The notes below the pieces were generated by a model that worked only from the letters and a program-made list of their open reading frames with translations, had not been told where the DNA came from and made no database searches. DNA of 64,000 nucleotides from an uncultured Sutterella sp. GTDB lineage: Bacteria > Pseudomonadota > Gammaproteobacteria > Burkholderiales > Burkholderiaceae_F. Position 1 is the first letter of the stretch; the number at the start of each line of letters is the position of its first letter. The stretch is from positions 18,061 through 82,060 of the forward strand of contig CALEAW010000062.1 of the NCBI GenBank assembly GCA_937943605.1, written 5' to 3'. The position numbers were made by a program, and so were the translations under genes. Below are positions 63,942 to 64,000 of the stretch, piece after piece.

Positions 63942-64000
63942 AAAAAAGGGGGTGTTGCAAAAGTCAGGTTCTCCTGAACTTTGCAACACCCCCTTTTTTT
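63942..64000. terminator. long-stem terminator after the DASS gene
   Basis: GGGGGTGTTGCAAA (63948-63961) pairs with TTTGCAACACCCCC (63980-63993), flanked by A and T runs and with a nested stem. It shares a 13-base arm with the terminator at 54550-54607. The window ends within the T run. Confidence 0.92.

Noticed and set aside
1..64000. CRISPR arrays, prophage, insertion sequences, rRNA
   Set aside because: No regularly spaced repeats, integrase, transposase or rRNA sequence seen.

Overview
The window reads as a chromosomal stretch of a betaproteobacterium of the order Burkholderiales, most likely a low-to-moderate GC gut lineage of the Sutterellaceae type (Sutterella, Parasutterella, Turicimonas). 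This is inferred from gene content and order: phoH-ybeY-corC-lnt, dusB-fis-purH, lptD-surA-pdxA-rsmA, metG opposite apbC, and amgK-murU. A database search would be needed to fix the genus. Almost every base is coding, mostly housekeeping. I found no phage, insertion sequence, CRISPR array or rRNA.

Layout. 1-7099: LPS inner core and sugar metabolism (partial hldE/rfaE1 kinase on the minus strand; pmm, pgi, waaC, waaA and thiD in a tight plus-strand operon). 7161-17309: tRNA-Met, miaB, phoH-ybeY-corC-lnt, glyQS, plsC and a YgjP-type metallopeptidase. 17314-22747, minus: lptD-surA-pdxA-rsmA, outer-membrane assembly plus PLP and rRNA methylation. 22901-24653: amgK-murU peptidoglycan recycling. 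24740-30485: dusB-fis-purH, then tolB-pal-cpoB. 30740-35108: malic enzyme, scpA and a SulP transporter. 35238-41990: metG and apbC (divergent), a ferredoxin-NADP reductase, a BepA-like metalloprotease and moaC. 42042-46873: an orphan LuxR-type regulator with a degenerate receiver, two universal stress proteins, tcdA, and an unknown protein next to a kinase-like protein. 47043-52861: ettA, mnmC-like oxidoreductase, yecA-like, uppP, trmB. 52980-56675: tRNA-Gly, psiE-like, metNIQ methionine importer, two tRNA-Lys genes. 57061-63926: recA-recX, terC-like, mnmA, a nitronate-monooxygenase-like flavoprotein and an SLC13/DASS carboxylate transporter. A terminator closes the window.

How it fits together. 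Much of the region builds the envelope: heptose and Kdo transfer, LptD/SurA, Lnt, Tol-Pal, UppP, AmgK/MurU. A second theme is translation and tRNA modification: MiaB, YbeY, RsmA, DusB, TcdA, TrmB, MnmA, MnmC, GlyRS, MetRS and EttA. The tRNA-Lys(UUU) here is itself a substrate of the MnmA/MnmC pathway. Carbon metabolism inferred from malic enzyme plus the dicarboxylate transporter fits a lineage living on organic acids.

The most interesting signals are not a new gene cluster but departures from the usual pattern. They are: MnmC with an eroded methyltransferase domain; a response regulator lacking the acidic pocket; a terminator hairpin in the metG leader; repeated TTACCTG elements ahead of metN; two near-identical long terminators; twin strong hairpins between purH and tolB; Tat-like signals on TolB and MetQ; and divergent recA and tRNA-Lys promoters that share a -35 region. 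I did not find convincing evidence of a wholly undescribed multigene system. The least understood coding pair is 45779-46873.
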